Shown here piece by piece: positions 8,278-18,205 of a stretch of 64,000 nucleotides of DNA. The notes beneath the pieces are model-generated. The model was not told where the DNA came from. It searched no databases and saw nothing but the letters and a program-made list of their open reading frames with translations. Origin of the DNA: Mycobacterium spongiae (GTDB taxonomy: Bacteria; Actinomycetota; Actinomycetes; Mycobacteriales; Mycobacteriaceae); the NCBI RefSeq assembly GCF_018278905.1, contig NZ_CP046600.1, positions 1,302,001-1,366,000 on the forward strand. Reading direction: 5' to 3'. Made by a program: the position numbers and the translations under genes. Numbering within the stretch: position 1 is the first letter of the stretch; the number at the start of each line of letters is the position of its first letter.

Positions 8278-8312
8278 CACCGCACGGCTTGCTGCCCCGC
8301 CGCGCTATTTGA
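8274..8312 (+). other. Junction where sigF is missing; possible relic of its start codon
   Basis: A GTG at 8274 overlaps the rsbW stop (GTGA), the same arrangement as the sigF start in M. tuberculosis. The frame reads [12 protein letters not shown] and stops at 8310-8312, inside the 3' end of convergent accA3. Only the first two residues (VT) match the known SigF N-terminus, so relic status is an inference. The roughly 780 bp of a full sigF gene are absent between rsbW and accA3. Confidence 0.5.
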
Positions 8313-10107
8313 TCTCGGCCAGCACCGTACCTTGGGTGATGGCCGCGCCGGCCTCGACCGCCAGTCCGCTGATAGTGCCGTCCTTGTGGGCGGTGACCGG
8401 GTTTTCCATCTTCATCGCCTCAAGGACCACCACCAGGTCGCCGGCGGTGACTTCCTGTCCTTCTTCGACCGCCACTTTCACCACGGTGCCCTGCATGGGT
8501 GCCGTCACGGCGTCGCCTGATGCTGCCGCACCGCCATGCGCACCCCGCTTGCGCGGCTTGGGCTTGCGTCGAATAACCCCGGCTGGGTCGCCACCGTCGT
8601 TGGACAGTGCCAAGTCGGCGGGCAGCGAGACTTCGACACGGCGGCCGTCGACTTCCACGACCACCTTCTGTCGTGGCCGGGCGTCCTCTTCGTCCACGGG
8701 TTCGCCGCCGGCGAAGGGTTCGACGGTGTTGTTCCACTCGGTTTCGATCCAGCGGGTGTGGACCGAGAAGCCGTCATCGTCCCCGATGAAGGCCGGGTCG
8801 GACACCACCGCGCGGTGGAACGGAATGACGGTGGCGAGGCCTTCGACCGTGAACTCGTCGAGGGCGCGGCGGGCCCGTGCCAGCGCCTCCTGGCGGTCGG
8901 CGCCGTGCACGATCAGCTTTGCCAGCATCGAGTCGAACTGACCGCCGATCACCGACCCTGACTCCACACCGGAGTCCAACCGAACGCCTGGGCCAGCCGG
9001 GGGGTGGAACGTCGTGACCGGTCCGGGTGCGGGCAGGAAGCCTCGGCCCGCATCCTCGCCGTTGATCCGGAATTCGATCGCGTGGCCGCGCGGCGTGGGG
9101 TCCTCAGTCAAGTCGAGCTTCTCGCCATTGGCGATCTTGAACTGCTGCAGGACCAAGTCGACGCCCGCCGTTTCCTCGGTGACTGGGTGTTCGACCTGGA
9201 GGCGGGTGTTGACTTCCAGGAACGAGATCAGCCCGTCTTGGCCAACGAGGTATTCGACGGTTCCGGCGCCGTAGTAGTGGGCTTCTTTGCAAATTCGCTT
9301 CGCCGACTCGTGGATTTCCTTGCGCTGGGCGTCGGTCAGGAACGGTGCGGGCGCCTCCTCGACCAGCTTCTGAAAGCGGCGCTGCAGTGAGCAGTCCCGG
9401 GTGCCGGCGACCACGACATTGCCGTGCTGATCGGCAATCACCTGCGCCTCCACGTGGCGGGGCTTGTCCAGGTAGCGCTCGACGAAGCACTCGCCGCGGC
9501 CGAACGCGGCCACCGCCTCGCGCACCGCCGACTCGTACAGTTCGGGGATCTCTTCGATGGTGCGGGCGACCTTCATGCCCTTGCCGCCGCCACCGAAGGC
9601 CGCTTTGATCGCGATCGGCACGCCGTGCTCGTTGGCGAACGCGACCACCTCGTCGGCGTTGTTGACCGGGTCGGGGGTGCCAGGTACCAACGGGGCCTGG
9701 GCGCGGGCGGCGATGTGACGGGCGGTGACCTTGTCACCGAGGTCGCGAATCGATTGCGGACTGGGACCAATCCAGATCAGGCCGGCGTCGATGACAGCTT
9801 GGGCGAAGTCGGCGTTCTCCGACAAGAAGCCGTAGCCGGGGTGGACGGCGTTGGCGCCGGACTTCGCCGCCGCATCGAGCAGCTTCTCGAAGTCCAGATA
9901 GGACTCAGCCGAGGTCTGACCGCCCAGTGCGAACGCCTCGTCCGCCAGGCTGACGTGCGGAGCCTCGGCGTCGGGTTCGGCGTAAACCGCCACGCTGGGC
10001 AGGCCGGCATCGCGGGCTGCCCGGATCACCCGGACTGCGATCTCGCCGCGGTTGGCGACGAGAACCTTAGAGATACTAGCGGTCCTCGAGCTGGCGTGAC
10101 TAGGCAC
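8305..10107 (-). CDS. accA3: Acyl-CoA carboxylase alpha subunit (biotin carboxylase + BCCP)
   Basis: 600-aa bifunctional subunit that carboxylates its own biotin with ATP and bicarbonate and hands CO2 to AccD partners for malonyl- and methylmalonyl-CoA synthesis (fatty and mycolic acids). Domain order: biotin carboxylase N-domain ([20 protein letters not shown]), ATP-grasp with the glycine-rich [13 protein letters not shown] loop, [14 protein letters not shown], the C-domain, and a C-terminal biotinyl domain with the biotin lysine in EAMKMENPV. It is full length and nearly identical to Rv3285. It converges on rsbW with 27 bp between stops. The partners accE5 and accD5, and the ligase birA, lie within 7 kb. 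Confidence 0.97.
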   Translation of the reverse strand: MPSHASSRTASISKVLVANRGEIAVRVIRAARDAGLPSVAVYAEPDAEAPHVSLADEAFALGGQTSAESYLDFEKLLDAAAKSGANAVHPGYGFLSENADFAQAVIDAGLIWIGPSPQSIRDLGDKVTARHIAARAQAPLVPGTPDPVNNADEVVAFANEHGVPIAIKAAFGGGGKGMKVARTIEEIPELYESAVREAVAAFGRGECFVERYLDKPRHVEAQVIADQHGNVVVAGTRDCSLQRRFQKLVEEAPAPFLTDAQRKEIHESAKRICKEAHYYGAGTVEYLVGQDGLISFLEVNTRLQVEHPVTEETAGVDLVLQQFKIANGEKLDLTEDPTPRGHAIEFRINGEDAGRGFLPAPGPVTTFHPPAGPGVRLDSGVESGSVIGGQFDSMLAKLIVHGADRQEALARARRALDEFTVEGLATVIPFHRAVVSDPAFIGDDDGFSVHTRWIETEWNNTVEPFAGGEPVDEEDARPRQKVVVEVDGRRVEVSLPADLALSNDGGDPAGVIRRKPKPRKRGAHGGAAASGDAVTAPMQGTVVKVAVEEGQEVTAGDLVVVLEAMKMENPVTAHKDGTISGLAVEAGAAITQGTVLAEIK

Positions 10108-10217
10108 TGCGCCTCCTGTATGACTGGCCGGTCTGCGTCTCTAAGAGAATTTCTTACAAGTGTGTCGGGGGGAAGTTTATGCGGAGCGAAGACGGGCCGG
10201 TCACGCGGTTCCTCGAT

Positions 10218-10649
10218 TCAGGCGGCCTCGCGGACCCGTCGCTTGATCCGGGCCAGCATGGCCGACATGCCGCGTAACCGAAGTGGGCTGATCAGAGCCG
10301 CCAAACCCAGGTCGCTGTAGAAATCCTCGGGCACCGCCAAGATGTCGGCGGCCGGTTGTTCGTCCAGGCCGGCAGCCAGGATCGAGGCGAACCCGCGGGT
10401 GGTTGGTGCTTCGGCCGGCGCGCTGAAGTGCAGCCGTACCCGGTTGGGATCGCACGCGTCGACATGCAAGAAAAGGGGGGACTGGCACTCGGGCACCGGC
10501 TCCATCGCGGACTCAGCCAGATGCGCAGGAAGCGCCGGAAGCTCGTTGGCGAATTCCAGGAGCAGGTTCAGCTTGTCTTGTCCTTCGACTTCCGAGAAGT
10601 CGGCGACGACCTCCGCTAGCGGCGCGGGCAGGCTCGCAGGCTTCGTCAT
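10218..10649 (-). CDS. sufE: SufE-like sulfur acceptor protein
   Basis: 143-aa SufE-family protein (Rv3284 orthologue) expected to accept persulfide sulfur from a cysteine desulfurase for Fe-S cluster assembly. The fold is recognisable from [20 protein letters not shown] through [20 protein letters not shown] and [14 protein letters not shown] to [16 protein letters not shown] do not see the usual acceptor cysteine of E. coli SufE in the segment [17 protein letters not shown] with certainty; the Cys in VPECQSP is the likely one. Its start overlaps the sseA stop by 4 nt, linking it to a sulfurtransferase. Confidence 0.85.
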   Translation of the reverse strand: MTKPASLPAPLAEVVADFSEVEGQDKLNLLLEFANELPALPAHLAESAMEPVPECQSPLFLHVDACDPNRVRLHFSAPAEAPTTRGFASILAAGLDEQPAADILAVPEDFYSDLGLAALISPLRLRGMSAMLARIKRRVREAA

Positions 10650-11539
10650 CGGTCGGACACCGTGCCCGGGCTTTCACCGGCGACGATCGGGACCCGTACG
10701 GTGTTGCCCCACTCCGTCCACGAACCGTCGTAGTTACGCACCTCCGGCTTCCCCAGCAAGTGGGTGAGCACGAACCAGGTATGGCTGGACCGCTCGCCGA
10801 TGCGGCAATAGACGATGGTCTCGTCGTCGGGTTCGAGAAATCCGTAGAGCTCCTCTAGCTCGCCGCGGCTACGGAACCGCCCGTTTTCGTCGGCCGCCAT
10901 CCCCCATGGGATCGATCGTGCGGTCGGGATGTGACCTGCGCGCAGCGCCCCTTCCTCAGGGTAGTCGGGCATGTGGGTCCGCTTGCCGGTGTACTCGTCG
11001 GGGGAGCGCACGTCGATGAGCGGCTGGGAACCGAGGATGGCCAGCACGTCGTCCTTGAACGCGCGGATCGGGGCATCGTTGCGCTCGACAACGGGATAGC
11101 CGGTGGACGTCTTGGACGGGACCGTCAGCGTGGTCTCGCGGCCTTCCGCAAGCCAAAGGTCTCGTCCGCCATTGAGCAGCCGCACATCGGGGTGGCCGAA
11201 CAACGTGAACACCCACAGTGCGTAGGCCGCCCACCAATTGCTCTTGTCGCCATAGATCACCACGGTGTCATCGCGGGCGATGCCCTTGCGGTCCATCAAT
11301 TCCGCGAACTGCTCGCCGGTGATGTAGTCGCGCACGCGCGGATCGTTGAGGTCGGTATGCCAGTCGATCTTGACTGCCCCGGAAATGTGGCCGACGTCGT
11401 AGAGCAGAACGTCCTCGTCGGATTCGACGATCGCCAGACCGGGCGCGCCCATGTTGGCAGACAGCCAATCCGCGGTCACGAGCCGTTCGGGGTGGGCGTA
11501 GGCGGACAAGGTCGGGTGTGGATCTGGGGGCAGCGGCAC
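10646..11539 (-). CDS. sseA: Thiosulfate/3-mercaptopyruvate sulfurtransferase (rhodanese)
   Basis: 297-aa tandem rhodanese. The N-terminal inactive domain spans [16 protein letters not shown] to [11 protein letters not shown], and the C-terminal catalytic domain holds the active-site loop with its nucleophilic cysteine in [16 protein letters not shown] at 11539 gives exactly the 297 residues of Rv3283; an in-frame start further upstream at 11632 would add a proline/alanine-rich tail without support. The gene overlaps sufE by 4 nt (stop/start), so sulfur mobilisation and sulfur acceptance are probably co-translated. Confidence 0.92.
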   Translation of the reverse strand: MPLPPDPHPTLSAYAHPERLVTADWLSANMGAPGLAIVESDEDVLLYDVGHISGAVKIDWHTDLNDPRVRDYITGEQFAELMDRKGIARDDTVVIYGDKSNWWAAYALWVFTLFGHPDVRLLNGGRDLWLAEGRETTLTVPSKTSTGYPVVERNDAPIRAFKDDVLAILGSQPLIDVRSPDEYTGKRTHMPDYPEEGALRAGHIPTARSIPWGMAADENGRFRSRGELEELYGFLEPDDETIVYCRIGERSSHTWFVLTHLLGKPEVRNYDGSWTEWGNTVRVPIVAGESPGTVSDR

Positions 11540-11619
11540 GCCTTCGAGCCTACCGCCGGCCGGAATATCGCTTGGCGGTGCGGCCCGCGCGACGGTGATT
11601 GCGCTTGTCGCTCGCGGGT

Positions 11620-12249
11620 TCAGCCCGCCCACAGTGTCGCGACAGACAGCCCCGCTCGCTCTAGCAGTTCCCTTAGAAGCGGCAGGCTCAAGCCGATGAC
11701 ATTCGATGGATCGCCGTCGACACCATTGATGAACCAGCTGCTCAGGCCGTCGAGCGTGAATCCTCCTGCGACCCGCAACGATTCGCCACTGGCCAGGTAG
11801 GCTTCCAGGTCTTGCGGCGGGGGCGATCCGAAATGCACTGTGGTAACAGCGTTTTCAACTTCAGTGGAGGCCACTTCGTTGTCCAGAAGTCGGACAACGC
11901 AATGACCGGTATAGAGCTGGCCGGCGCACCCAGCCATGGCATGCCACTGTCGGCGTGCGTCCGCGACAGACCGCGGCTTGCCGCATAGCGTGCCATTGAG
12001 GTACAGCATCGAATCACCGCCAACGACAACACAATCGGCGGAAATGGCGTCGTCGACATGGGGTAGCACCTGCTGGGCCTTTGCCTGGGCGAGGGCGCAC
12101 ACCACGTCCGCGGGTGCGGCATCCGAGCCTAGGGTCGCGGTGACCGCGTCCTCGTCGACGCCAGACACTATGACCAACGGGTCGATGCCAGCCTGGCGAA
12201 GCACTTTGAGCCGACCAGGGGATGCCGACGCCAGCACCAGCCGGGTCAT
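11620..12249 (-). CDS. maf: Maf-family nucleotide pyrophosphatase
   Basis: 209-aa protein of the Maf/YhdE family, which hydrolyses dTTP, UTP and modified nucleotides and is linked to septum inhibition. The N-terminal signature [18 protein letters not shown], the catalytic-region [15 protein letters not shown] and [12 protein letters not shown], and GYTL-equivalent [16 protein letters not shown] are present. Mycobacterial Rv3282 is 222 aa; this one is slightly shorter in the middle. The start ATG at 12249 overlaps the accE5 stop by 4 nt, so it is coupled to the carboxylase operon. Confidence 0.88.
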   Translation of the reverse strand: MTRLVLASASPGRLKVLRQAGIDPLVIVSGVDEDAVTATLGSDAAPADVVCALAQAKAQQVLPHVDDAISADCVVVGGDSMLYLNGTLCGKPRSVADARRQWHAMAGCAGQLYTGHCVVRLLDNEVASTEVENAVTTVHFGSPPPQDLEAYLASGESLRVAGGFTLDGLSSWFINGVDGDPSNVIGLSLPLLRELLERAGLSVATLWAG

Positions 12250-12521
12250 CGGCGCATATGCGTCATTTCCTGCAGCGTGATGCGCTGCCAACTGAACACC
12301 GGATACCGCAGCTTGTCGACTGGCAGGCCCCACCGGGCAGGCTCGGGCGCAGCCGCTGGGGCAGCAGGGGTGATGCTTCCCAGTACCGCCACCAACGCGG
12401 CCAATTGCTGCTCTGTGGGGTGTCCCTTGAGGATTTCGATATGCGGTTCATGCGGATGCGGCGTCTCGACGGTCGGCGCGGAAGTGCCCGACTCACCGTT
12501 CACCGGGGTCTGATCGTTCAT
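12246..12521 (-). CDS. accE5: Acyl-CoA carboxylase epsilon subunit
   Basis: 91-aa epsilon subunit that stabilises the AccA3-AccD5 propionyl/acetyl-CoA carboxylase. The conserved core is [49 protein letters not shown] and the terminus [10 protein letters not shown]. The M. tuberculosis protein (Rv3281) is much longer because of an N-terminal extension with repeated EVSDGNETNNPA-like units; here only a short [14 protein letters not shown] leader precedes the core. It lies between accD5 (14 bp away) and maf (4-nt overlap). Confidence 0.93.
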   Translation of the reverse strand: MNDQTPVNGESGTSAPTVETPHPHEPHIEILKGHPTEQQLAALVAVLGSITPAAPAAAPEPARWGLPVDKLRYPVFSWQRITLQEMTHMRR

Positions 12522-12535
12522 CTCACTCCCGTCGG

Positions 12536-14176
12536 TTATAGGGGGATATTCCCGTGCTTCTTCGGCGGCAGCTGTGCGATCTTGCGCTCCAGCAGGCGCA
12601 GCGCGGTACCGATGTAGCCGCGGGTGTGGGACGGCGGGATCACCATGTCGACGTAGCCACGCTCGGCGGCGACATAAGGATTGACCAACGTGTCCTCGTA
12701 CTCCTGCTGCAACTGCAATCGCAGCGCGTCAACGTCCTCGCCGTTCTTAGCCGCCTCGGCCAGCTGCTGGCGGTAAACGAAGCCGACCGCGCCGGAGGCT
12801 CCCATTACTGCGATCTGTGCGGTCGGCCACGCCAGATTGACATCGCAGCCCATGTCTTTGGATCCCATCACGCAGTAGGCGCCGCCGTAGGCTTTGCGGG
12901 TGATGACGGTGATCTTCGGGACGGTGGCCTCGCCGTAGGCGTAGAGCAGCTTGGCGCCGCGGCGAATGATGCCGTTGTATTCCTGGTCGGTGCCCGGTAG
13001 AAAGCCGGGAACGTCCACCAGCATGACGATCGGGATGTTGAAGCAGTCGCAGGTCCGGACAAACCTGGCCGCCTTCTCGGAGGCGTTGATGTCGAGGCAG
13101 CCGGCGAAGTGGGTCGGCTGATTGGCCACTATCCCGACGGGTCGCCCGTCGATGCGGCCAAACCCGACCACGATGTTCTGGGCGTAGCCGGCTTGTATTT
13201 CCAGGAATTCGTCCTCGTCGAGGATGCGGGTGATCACCTCGTGTATGTCATAGGGCTGGTTCGGCGAGTCCGGGATCAAGGTGTCCAGCTCGAGGTCCTC
13301 GTCGTTGAGGTTGTCTTCGATGGCCGCTGCCGGCGTCGCGGCTTGGTAGCGCGGAGCGTCGGTGGAGTTATTGGGTGGTAGGTAGCCCAGCAGCTCGCGA
13401 ACGTAGTCGAAGGCGTCCTGCTCGCCCGATGCGACGTAGTGCGCCGTGCCGGACTTGGCCATATGGGTGTGCGCGCCGCCGAGTTCCTCCATGGTGACGT
13501 CCTCGCCGGTGACGGTCTTGATGACGTCCGGTCCGGTGATGAACATCTGGCTGGTCTGGTCGACCATGACGACGAAGTCGGTCAACGCGGGGGAGTAGAC
13601 GTGCCCACCGGCCGCGGCACCCATAATCAGCGAAATCTGCGGGATGACGCCCGAGGCCAGGATGTTGTTGCGGAAGATGCGGCTGTAGAGGCCCAGCGAG
13701 ACCACGCCCTCCTGGATGCGCGCGCCTGCGCCGTCGTTGATCCCGATGAGTGGGCGCCCGGTCTTGATCGCCAGCTCCTGGACCTTGACGATCTTTTCCC
13801 CGTACACCTCGCCGAGGCTGCCGCCGAACACCGTGGCGTCCTGGCTGAAGACGCACACGTCACGGCCGTCGATGGTGCCGTAGCCAGTGACCACACCATC
13901 GCCCAATGGGCGGTTCTCGCCGAGATTGAAGTTGGTGCTGCGGTGCTTGGCCAGCGCGTCGAGCTCGACGAACGAGTCCTCGTCCAACAGGGCATAGATG
14001 CGCTCGCGAGCGGTGAGTTTGCCCTTGGCGTGGACCTTGTCGACGGCGGCCTCACCGACCGGGTGCAGCGACTCTTCCCGGCGTCGTTCCAGCTCGGCCA
14101 GCTTGCCCGCAGTGGTGTGGATGTCGATGGTGTGCTCGGCCGCGGGCTCAGCAGTGTGGTCGGTAACCCTAGTCAT
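12536..14176 (-). CDS. accD5: Acyl-CoA carboxylase beta subunit (carboxyltransferase)
   Basis: 546-aa carboxyltransferase that moves CO2 from biotin on AccA3 to propionyl- or acetyl-CoA. Two crotonase-like halves are visible. Oxyanion-hole glycines occur in [14 protein letters not shown] and [14 protein letters not shown] in the N half, and in [14 protein letters not shown] and [15 protein letters not shown] in the C half. It also has [20 protein letters not shown]. It ends KKHGNIPL, as in Rv3280. ATG at 14176 was preferred to an upstream in-frame start at 14197. It is divergent from birA with 60 bp between starts. Confidence 0.96.
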   Translation of the reverse strand: MTRVTDHTAEPAAEHTIDIHTTAGKLAELERRREESLHPVGEAAVDKVHAKGKLTARERIYALLDEDSFVELDALAKHRSTNFNLGENRPLGDGVVTGYGTIDGRDVCVFSQDATVFGGSLGEVYGEKIVKVQELAIKTGRPLIGINDGAGARIQEGVVSLGLYSRIFRNNILASGVIPQISLIMGAAAGGHVYSPALTDFVVMVDQTSQMFITGPDVIKTVTGEDVTMEELGGAHTHMAKSGTAHYVASGEQDAFDYVRELLGYLPPNNSTDAPRYQAATPAAAIEDNLNDEDLELDTLIPDSPNQPYDIHEVITRILDEDEFLEIQAGYAQNIVVGFGRIDGRPVGIVANQPTHFAGCLDINASEKAARFVRTCDCFNIPIVMLVDVPGFLPGTDQEYNGIIRRGAKLLYAYGEATVPKITVITRKAYGGAYCVMGSKDMGCDVNLAWPTAQIAVMGASGAVGFVYRQQLAEAAKNGEDVDALRLQLQQEYEDTLVNPYVAAERGYVDMVIPPSHTRGYIGTALRLLERKIAQLPPKKHGNIPL

Positions 14177-14236
14177 GGGAGTCGATGCTATCGGCAACGG
14201 CGGCGGGCTCTTGAACGGCGCTCTTAAGCTGGGCGC

Positions 14237-15094
14237 GTGACAGACCGCGATTGGCTCCGGTTGCCGCTGGACGCCCGCTCATTGCGTGACGAGTTGATCG
14301 ACGCAGGCTTGGGGTGGCGACACCTCGATGTTGTCGATGAAACCGGTTCGACAAATGCCGACCTGCTGGCGCGCGCCGCGACCGGCGTCGATATCGACGG
14401 CGCGGTGCTCATCGCTGAGCATCAGACCGCCGGGCGCGGGCGGCGCGGCCGTGAATGGTTTGCCGATCCGCGGGCGCAGATCGCGATGTCGGTGGGTGTG
14501 CGCGTCGCGGATCCCATCCGGGTTCCGGTCTCGGCGTGGGGCTGGTTGTCACTGGCGACCGGTTTGGCCGTCGTGGACGCGGTGGCTCCCCTCATTGCCG
14601 ACACCGCGGTGGAAGCCGGCCTCAAGTGGCCCAACGACGTCCTGGCCGGCCCTGCTGGATCGCTCGGCAAACTGGCGGGCATCCTGACCGAGGTTGCGCG
14701 GCCGTTCGCGGTAATCGGTGTGGGACTCAACGTCACGCAGGCACCTGCCGAGGTCGAAGGTTCCGGGGCAACCTCGCTGTGTGATCTGGGCGCGCCGGCA
14801 CCCGATCGGGACCAACTGGCCCGCAGCTTGTTGCGCCAGCTCGCGGCGCGGCTGGTGCAGTGGCGAGCCGGGGACCCGCAGCTGATGGCCGACTATCGGG
14901 CGTACAGCTTGACCATCGGGTCGCGGGTGCGCGCGGTGCTGCCGGCCGGTGCAGAGGTCGTTGGATTCGCGCGGGACATCGACGACGACGGTCGGCTGTG
15001 CCTGGAACCGGACGCTTCGACGAGCGCAGCGGGCGACGGCCCCGGGGGACAAACGATCGTGATTTCTGCCGGTGACGTCGTGCATGTGCGCTAG
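14237..15094 (+). CDS. birA: Biotin-protein ligase
   Basis: 285-aa class I biotin ligase (no N-terminal DNA-binding domain) that activates biotin to biotinyl-AMP and transfers it to the BCCP domain of AccA3. The biotin/ATP-binding signature is [14 protein letters not shown], followed by GLKWPNDVL and KLAGILTEV with the catalytic lysine, and a C-terminal SH3-like cap ([15 protein letters not shown] to [11 protein letters not shown]). It is about 19 residues longer than the M. tuberculosis protein owing to small insertions near GPAGSLG and [10 protein letters not shown]. Divergent from accD5, so enzyme and substrate genes share a control region. Confidence 0.93.
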   Translation: MTDRDWLRLPLDARSLRDELIDAGLGWRHLDVVDETGSTNADLLARAATGVDIDGAVLIAEHQTAGRGRRGREWFADPRAQIAMSVGVRVADPIRVPVSAWGWLSLATGLAVVDAVAPLIADTAVEAGLKWPNDVLAGPAGSLGKLAGILTEVARPFAVIGVGLNVTQAPAEVEGSGATSLCDLGAPAPDRDQLARSLLRQLAARLVQWRAGDPQLMADYRAYSLTIGSRVRAVLPAGAEVVGFARDIDDDGRLCLEPDASTSAAGDGPGGQTIVISAGDVVHVR

Positions 15095-15144
15095 CAGGCG
15101 CGAGCTGGAGCACCGCGGCGGCCCGGAGAGATAGGGTCGCCAGG

Positions 15145-15663
15145 GTGAGCTATCCCGATAATGCCCTGGCCAGTGGCGAGCTTGTTGTTCTGCACCGCCA
15201 TCCACACTGGAAGCGGTTGATCTGGCCGGTTGTCGTTCTCGTCCTGATCACTGGCCTCGCAGCGTTCGGGTCCGGGTTCGTCAACTCGACGCAGTGGCAT
15301 CAGACGGCCAAGAACGTCATCCACGGGGTCATCTGGGGGATCTGGCTGGTGATCGTGGGTTGGCTGACATTGTGGCCATTCCTCAGCTGGCTGACCACCC
15401 ATTTCGTGGTGACCAACCGGAGGGTGATGTTTCGGCAAGGAGTGCTGACCCGCAGCGGTCTCGACATTCCGTTGGCACGGATCAACAGCGTGGAGTTCCG
15501 GGACCAGATTCTCGAACGCATGCTGCGCACCGGGACGCTGATTATCGAGTCCGCCTCACAAGATCCGCTCGAGTTCTACGACATTCCGCGCCTGCGAGAC
15601 GTGCACGCGCTGCTCTATCACGAAGTCTTCGACACCCTGGGTTCCGACGAATCACCCAGCTGA
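15145..15663 (+). CDS. Membrane protein with bacterial PH domain (Rv3278c-like)
   Basis: 172-aa protein with two transmembrane helices (LIWPVVVLVLITGLAAFGSG and VIWGIWLVIVGWLTLWPFLS) followed by a YdbS/YdbT-type pleckstrin-homology domain: TTHFVVTNRRVMFRQG, SGLDIPLARINSVEF, LERMLRTGTLIIESAS and FYDIPRLRDV. Function is unknown; PH-like domains of this family lie just under the membrane. GTG at 15145 is the start. The 3' end overlaps the convergent GtrA gene by 46 bp. It corresponds to Rv3278c in order and sequence. Confidence 0.85.
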   Translation: MSYPDNALASGELVVLHRHPHWKRLIWPVVVLVLITGLAAFGSGFVNSTQWHQTAKNVIHGVIWGIWLVIVGWLTLWPFLSWLTTHFVVTNRRVMFRQGVLTRSGLDIPLARINSVEFRDQILERMLRTGTLIIESASQDPLEFYDIPRLRDVHALLYHEVFDTLGSDESPS

Positions 15664-16313
15664 GGCACTCGCCTCGCAGGCTTCGACTCCGCGCGGCTGG
15701 CCTTGTTGCGCCAGGTACGCAGCAGGGTGACATTGCCGCTCTCGAGGCTGTCTTCGAAGACCTCGGCGATGCCGCCCGCCGTGAGGGCGGATTCCAGCGC
15801 CGTCTCGGGGGCTCTCTCGGGGTTCCGGGCGAATTCGTCGGGAAATACCCAGCGGCGGAACGCCCAGAAGCGGAACGCCATTTGGAGCAGGTTGCCGATG
15901 ATGTAGGCGGAGATGAAGTCGGCGATGTTTTCCACCGTCAGTGACACGGTCGGCACTCGCAGCTGCAGAACGTAGCTGGAGAACCACAGTGGTGCCATGC
16001 TCAACACCACACCCACTCCGCTGAACGCGAAGAACAGCAGCGCTTCGTGATGGCGCTCCCGGCCGCCACGGTCACGGAAACTCCACTCCCGATTGAGGAT
16101 GTAGGAGGCAATGACCGCGACAATTCCGGCGATCACCTTCGCCGTCACCGGCTTGGGTTCGAGAATCGTGAGCTTGAGTGTGTAGAAAATTGCCGAGTCG
16201 ATGATGAATGTGGTGCCGCCGACGATGGCAAACTTGATCAGCTCATGGTGGCGCTGCGCATAGGGCTGGACTACCCCCGGAAGGCGCGCGATCGTGGCAT
16301 CGGCAAAGGACAC
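15618..16313 (-). CDS. GtrA-family membrane protein (Rv3277-like)
   Basis: 231-aa GtrA-like protein, a family of four-helix membrane proteins thought to flip or present polyprenyl-phosphate sugars for cell-surface glycosylation. Helices are visible in FAIVGGTTFIIDSAIFYTLK, VIAGIVAVIASYILNREW, LFFAFSGVGVVLSMAPLWFS and ENIADFISAYIIGNLLQMAF, and the family motif YILNREWSFRDRG is present. A polar C-terminal tail of about 65 residues follows RFWAFRRWVFP. GTG at 16313 is the start. The lipid-linked donor is not identifiable, but Rv3277 orthologues sit in this place in other mycobacteria. Confidence 0.85.
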   Translation of the reverse strand: MSFADATIARLPGVVQPYAQRHHELIKFAIVGGTTFIIDSAIFYTLKLTILEPKPVTAKVIAGIVAVIASYILNREWSFRDRGGRERHHEALLFFAFSGVGVVLSMAPLWFSSYVLQLRVPTVSLTVENIADFISAYIIGNLLQMAFRFWAFRRWVFPDEFARNPERAPETALESALTAGGIAEVFEDSLESGNVTLLRTWRNKASRAESKPARRVPQLGDSSEPRVSKTS

Positions 16314-16424
16314 AGCACGTCAGTGTACGGTTGGACGCAAAATTGACGCAAAATGGTAGCTGACGATTGGGTGCCACGGCCGACAAATACGCCGGTCAAG
16401 ACGCCGGTCAGGTCCCATGACACC

Positions 16425-17672
16425 ATGATGGCCGTGCCGAGTTCACGCACCCCACAGATCGCACCGGTCGTTGCCCCAGTAGTTGCCATGGTCGGCGGCG
16501 GTCAGCTTGCCCGGATGACCCATCAGGCCGCCATCGCGCTCGGGCAGAATCTCCGCGTACTGGCCAGTTCGACCGATGATCCGGCCGCGCAGGTCACCCC
16601 TAACGTGGTGATTGGCTCGCACACCGAACTTGACGATCTGCGCCGGGTTGCCCTCGGAGCCACCGCCCTGACGTTCGACCATGAGCACGTCCCCAACGAG
16701 CTGCTGGACAAGCTGGTCGCCGACGGTGTGAATGTCGCGCCGCCTCCGCAGGCGCTGATATACGCCCAGGACAAACTCGCCATGCGGCAGCGGCTGGATG
16801 CTCTGGGTGTCGCCGTGCCGCGGTACGCGGGGGTTGCGAGCCTCGACGACCTGGATCACCTCGACGCGTTCGCTGCGCAAGTCGGCGGCGCGGTGGTCGT
16901 CAAAGCGGTCCGCGGGGGGTACGACGGCCGCGGCGTTGCGATGGCCCGTGATCTGGCGCATGCTCGCGACATCGCCCTCGGGTACCTCGCCGACGGGGTG
17001 CCGGTGCTCGTCGAGGAGCGAGTCGAGCTGCGCCGGGAACTGTCCGCGCTAGTGGCGCGCTCACCGTTCGGCCAAGGTGCGGCGTGGCCGATAGTAGAGA
17101 CGGTGCAGCGGGACGGCATTTGCGTGGAGGTGCTCGCGCCAGCGCCGGCCCTGCCCGACCATGTGGCCGCCGCGGCGCAGCAGTTGGCGTTGCAGCTGGC
17201 GGCCGAGCTGGGTGTGGTCGGTGTGCTTGCGGTGGAGCTCTTCGAGACAACAGCCGGTGCGCTGGTGGTCAACGAGCTCGCGATGCGGCCGCACAACTCC
17301 GGGCACTGGACCATGGACGGGGCTCGCACCAGCCAGTTCGAGCAGCACTTGCGCGCGGTGTTGGACTACCCGCTCGGCGATACCGAGGCCATCGCGCCGG
17401 TGACCGTGATGGCCAATGTCCTCGGTGCCGCCCAACAGCCGGCGATGATCGTGGATGAGCGATTGCACCACCTGTTCGCGCGGATGCCTGATGCGCGGGT
17501 GCATCTCTACGGCAAGGCGGAGCGTCCGGGCCGCAAAGTGGGGCACGTCAACTTCTGTGGCTCCGACCTGGGTGCGTTGCGCGAACGCGCCGAGCTGGCC
17601 GCGCACTGGTTGTCACACGGGCAGTGGAAAGACGGATGGGAGGCACATGACCCAACGGTCCCGAAGGCTTGA
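16425..17672 (+). CDS. purK: N5-carboxyaminoimidazole ribonucleotide synthase
   Basis: 415-aa ATP-grasp enzyme that carboxylates AIR with ATP and bicarbonate in purine synthesis. Markers are the N-terminal [34 protein letters not shown], the ATP-grasp loop [15 protein letters not shown], the metal site [13 protein letters not shown] and [13 protein letters not shown]. The start [10 protein letters not shown] at 16425 aligns with the known mycobacterial N-terminus; an in-frame start at 16353 would add 24 unsupported residues. The gene overlaps purE by 26 bp, so the two consecutive steps are translated together. Confidence 0.95.
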   Translation: MMAVPSSRTPQIAPVVAPVVAMVGGGQLARMTHQAAIALGQNLRVLASSTDDPAAQVTPNVVIGSHTELDDLRRVALGATALTFDHEHVPNELLDKLVADGVNVAPPPQALIYAQDKLAMRQRLDALGVAVPRYAGVASLDDLDHLDAFAAQVGGAVVVKAVRGGYDGRGVAMARDLAHARDIALGYLADGVPVLVEERVELRRELSALVARSPFGQGAAWPIVETVQRDGICVEVLAPAPALPDHVAAAAQQLALQLAAELGVVGVLAVELFETTAGALVVNELAMRPHNSGHWTMDGARTSQFEQHLRAVLDYPLGDTEAIAPVTVMANVLGAAQQPAMIVDERLHHLFARMPDARVHLYGKAERPGRKVGHVNFCGSDLGALRERAELAAHWLSHGQWKDGWEAHDPTVPKA

Positions 17673-18192
17673 ACAGCCCCGAGTCGGGGTGATCATGGGC
17701 AGCGACAGCGACTGGTCGGTGATGTCCGAGGCCGCGCAGGCGCTCACCGAGTTCGACATCGCGACCGAGGTTCGGGTCGTGTCGGCCCATCGCACCCCGA
17801 CCGTCATGTTCGACTACGCCCGTGGCGCGGCCGAGCGCGGCATCGAGGTGATTATTGCTGGGGCGGGCGGCGCCGCTCACCTGCCCGGTATGGTTGCCTC
17901 AGCGACGTCGCTGCCGGTGATCGGGGTGCCAGTGCCGCTGGCCCGGCTGGACGGGCTGGATTCGCTACTGTCGATCGTGCAGATGCCGGCCGGTGTTCCG
18001 GTGGCCACGGTGTCCATCGGCGGCGCCCGCAACGCGGGCCTGCTCGCGGTGCGCATCCTGGGATCGTCCGACGCGGAGCTGCGAGCCCGGATCGTCGAAT
18101 TCCAGGATCGGCTGGCCGACAGCGTGCGCGCGAAGGACGCCGCGCTACAAGAGCGTTGGGGTACGTTAACCGGCGAGTTACAAGGAGACTAG
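17647..18192 (+). CDS. purE: N5-CAIR mutase
   Basis: 181-aa class I PurE that rearranges N5-CAIR, the PurK product, to CAIR. The signature [17 protein letters not shown] at the N-terminus, the catalytic histidine in [14 protein letters not shown] and the glycine loop [17 protein letters not shown] are present. ATG at 17647 lies inside purK. It is followed after 13 bp by fadE25, which may be read in the same transcript. Confidence 0.95.
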   Translation: MTQRSRRLEQPRVGVIMGSDSDWSVMSEAAQALTEFDIATEVRVVSAHRTPTVMFDYARGAAERGIEVIIAGAGGAAHLPGMVASATSLPVIGVPVPLARLDGLDSLLSIVQMPAGVPVATVSIGGARNAGLLAVRILGSSDAELRARIVEFQDRLADSVRAKDAALQERWGTLTGELQGD

Positions 18193-18205
18193 GAGGGCTC
18201 ACACG

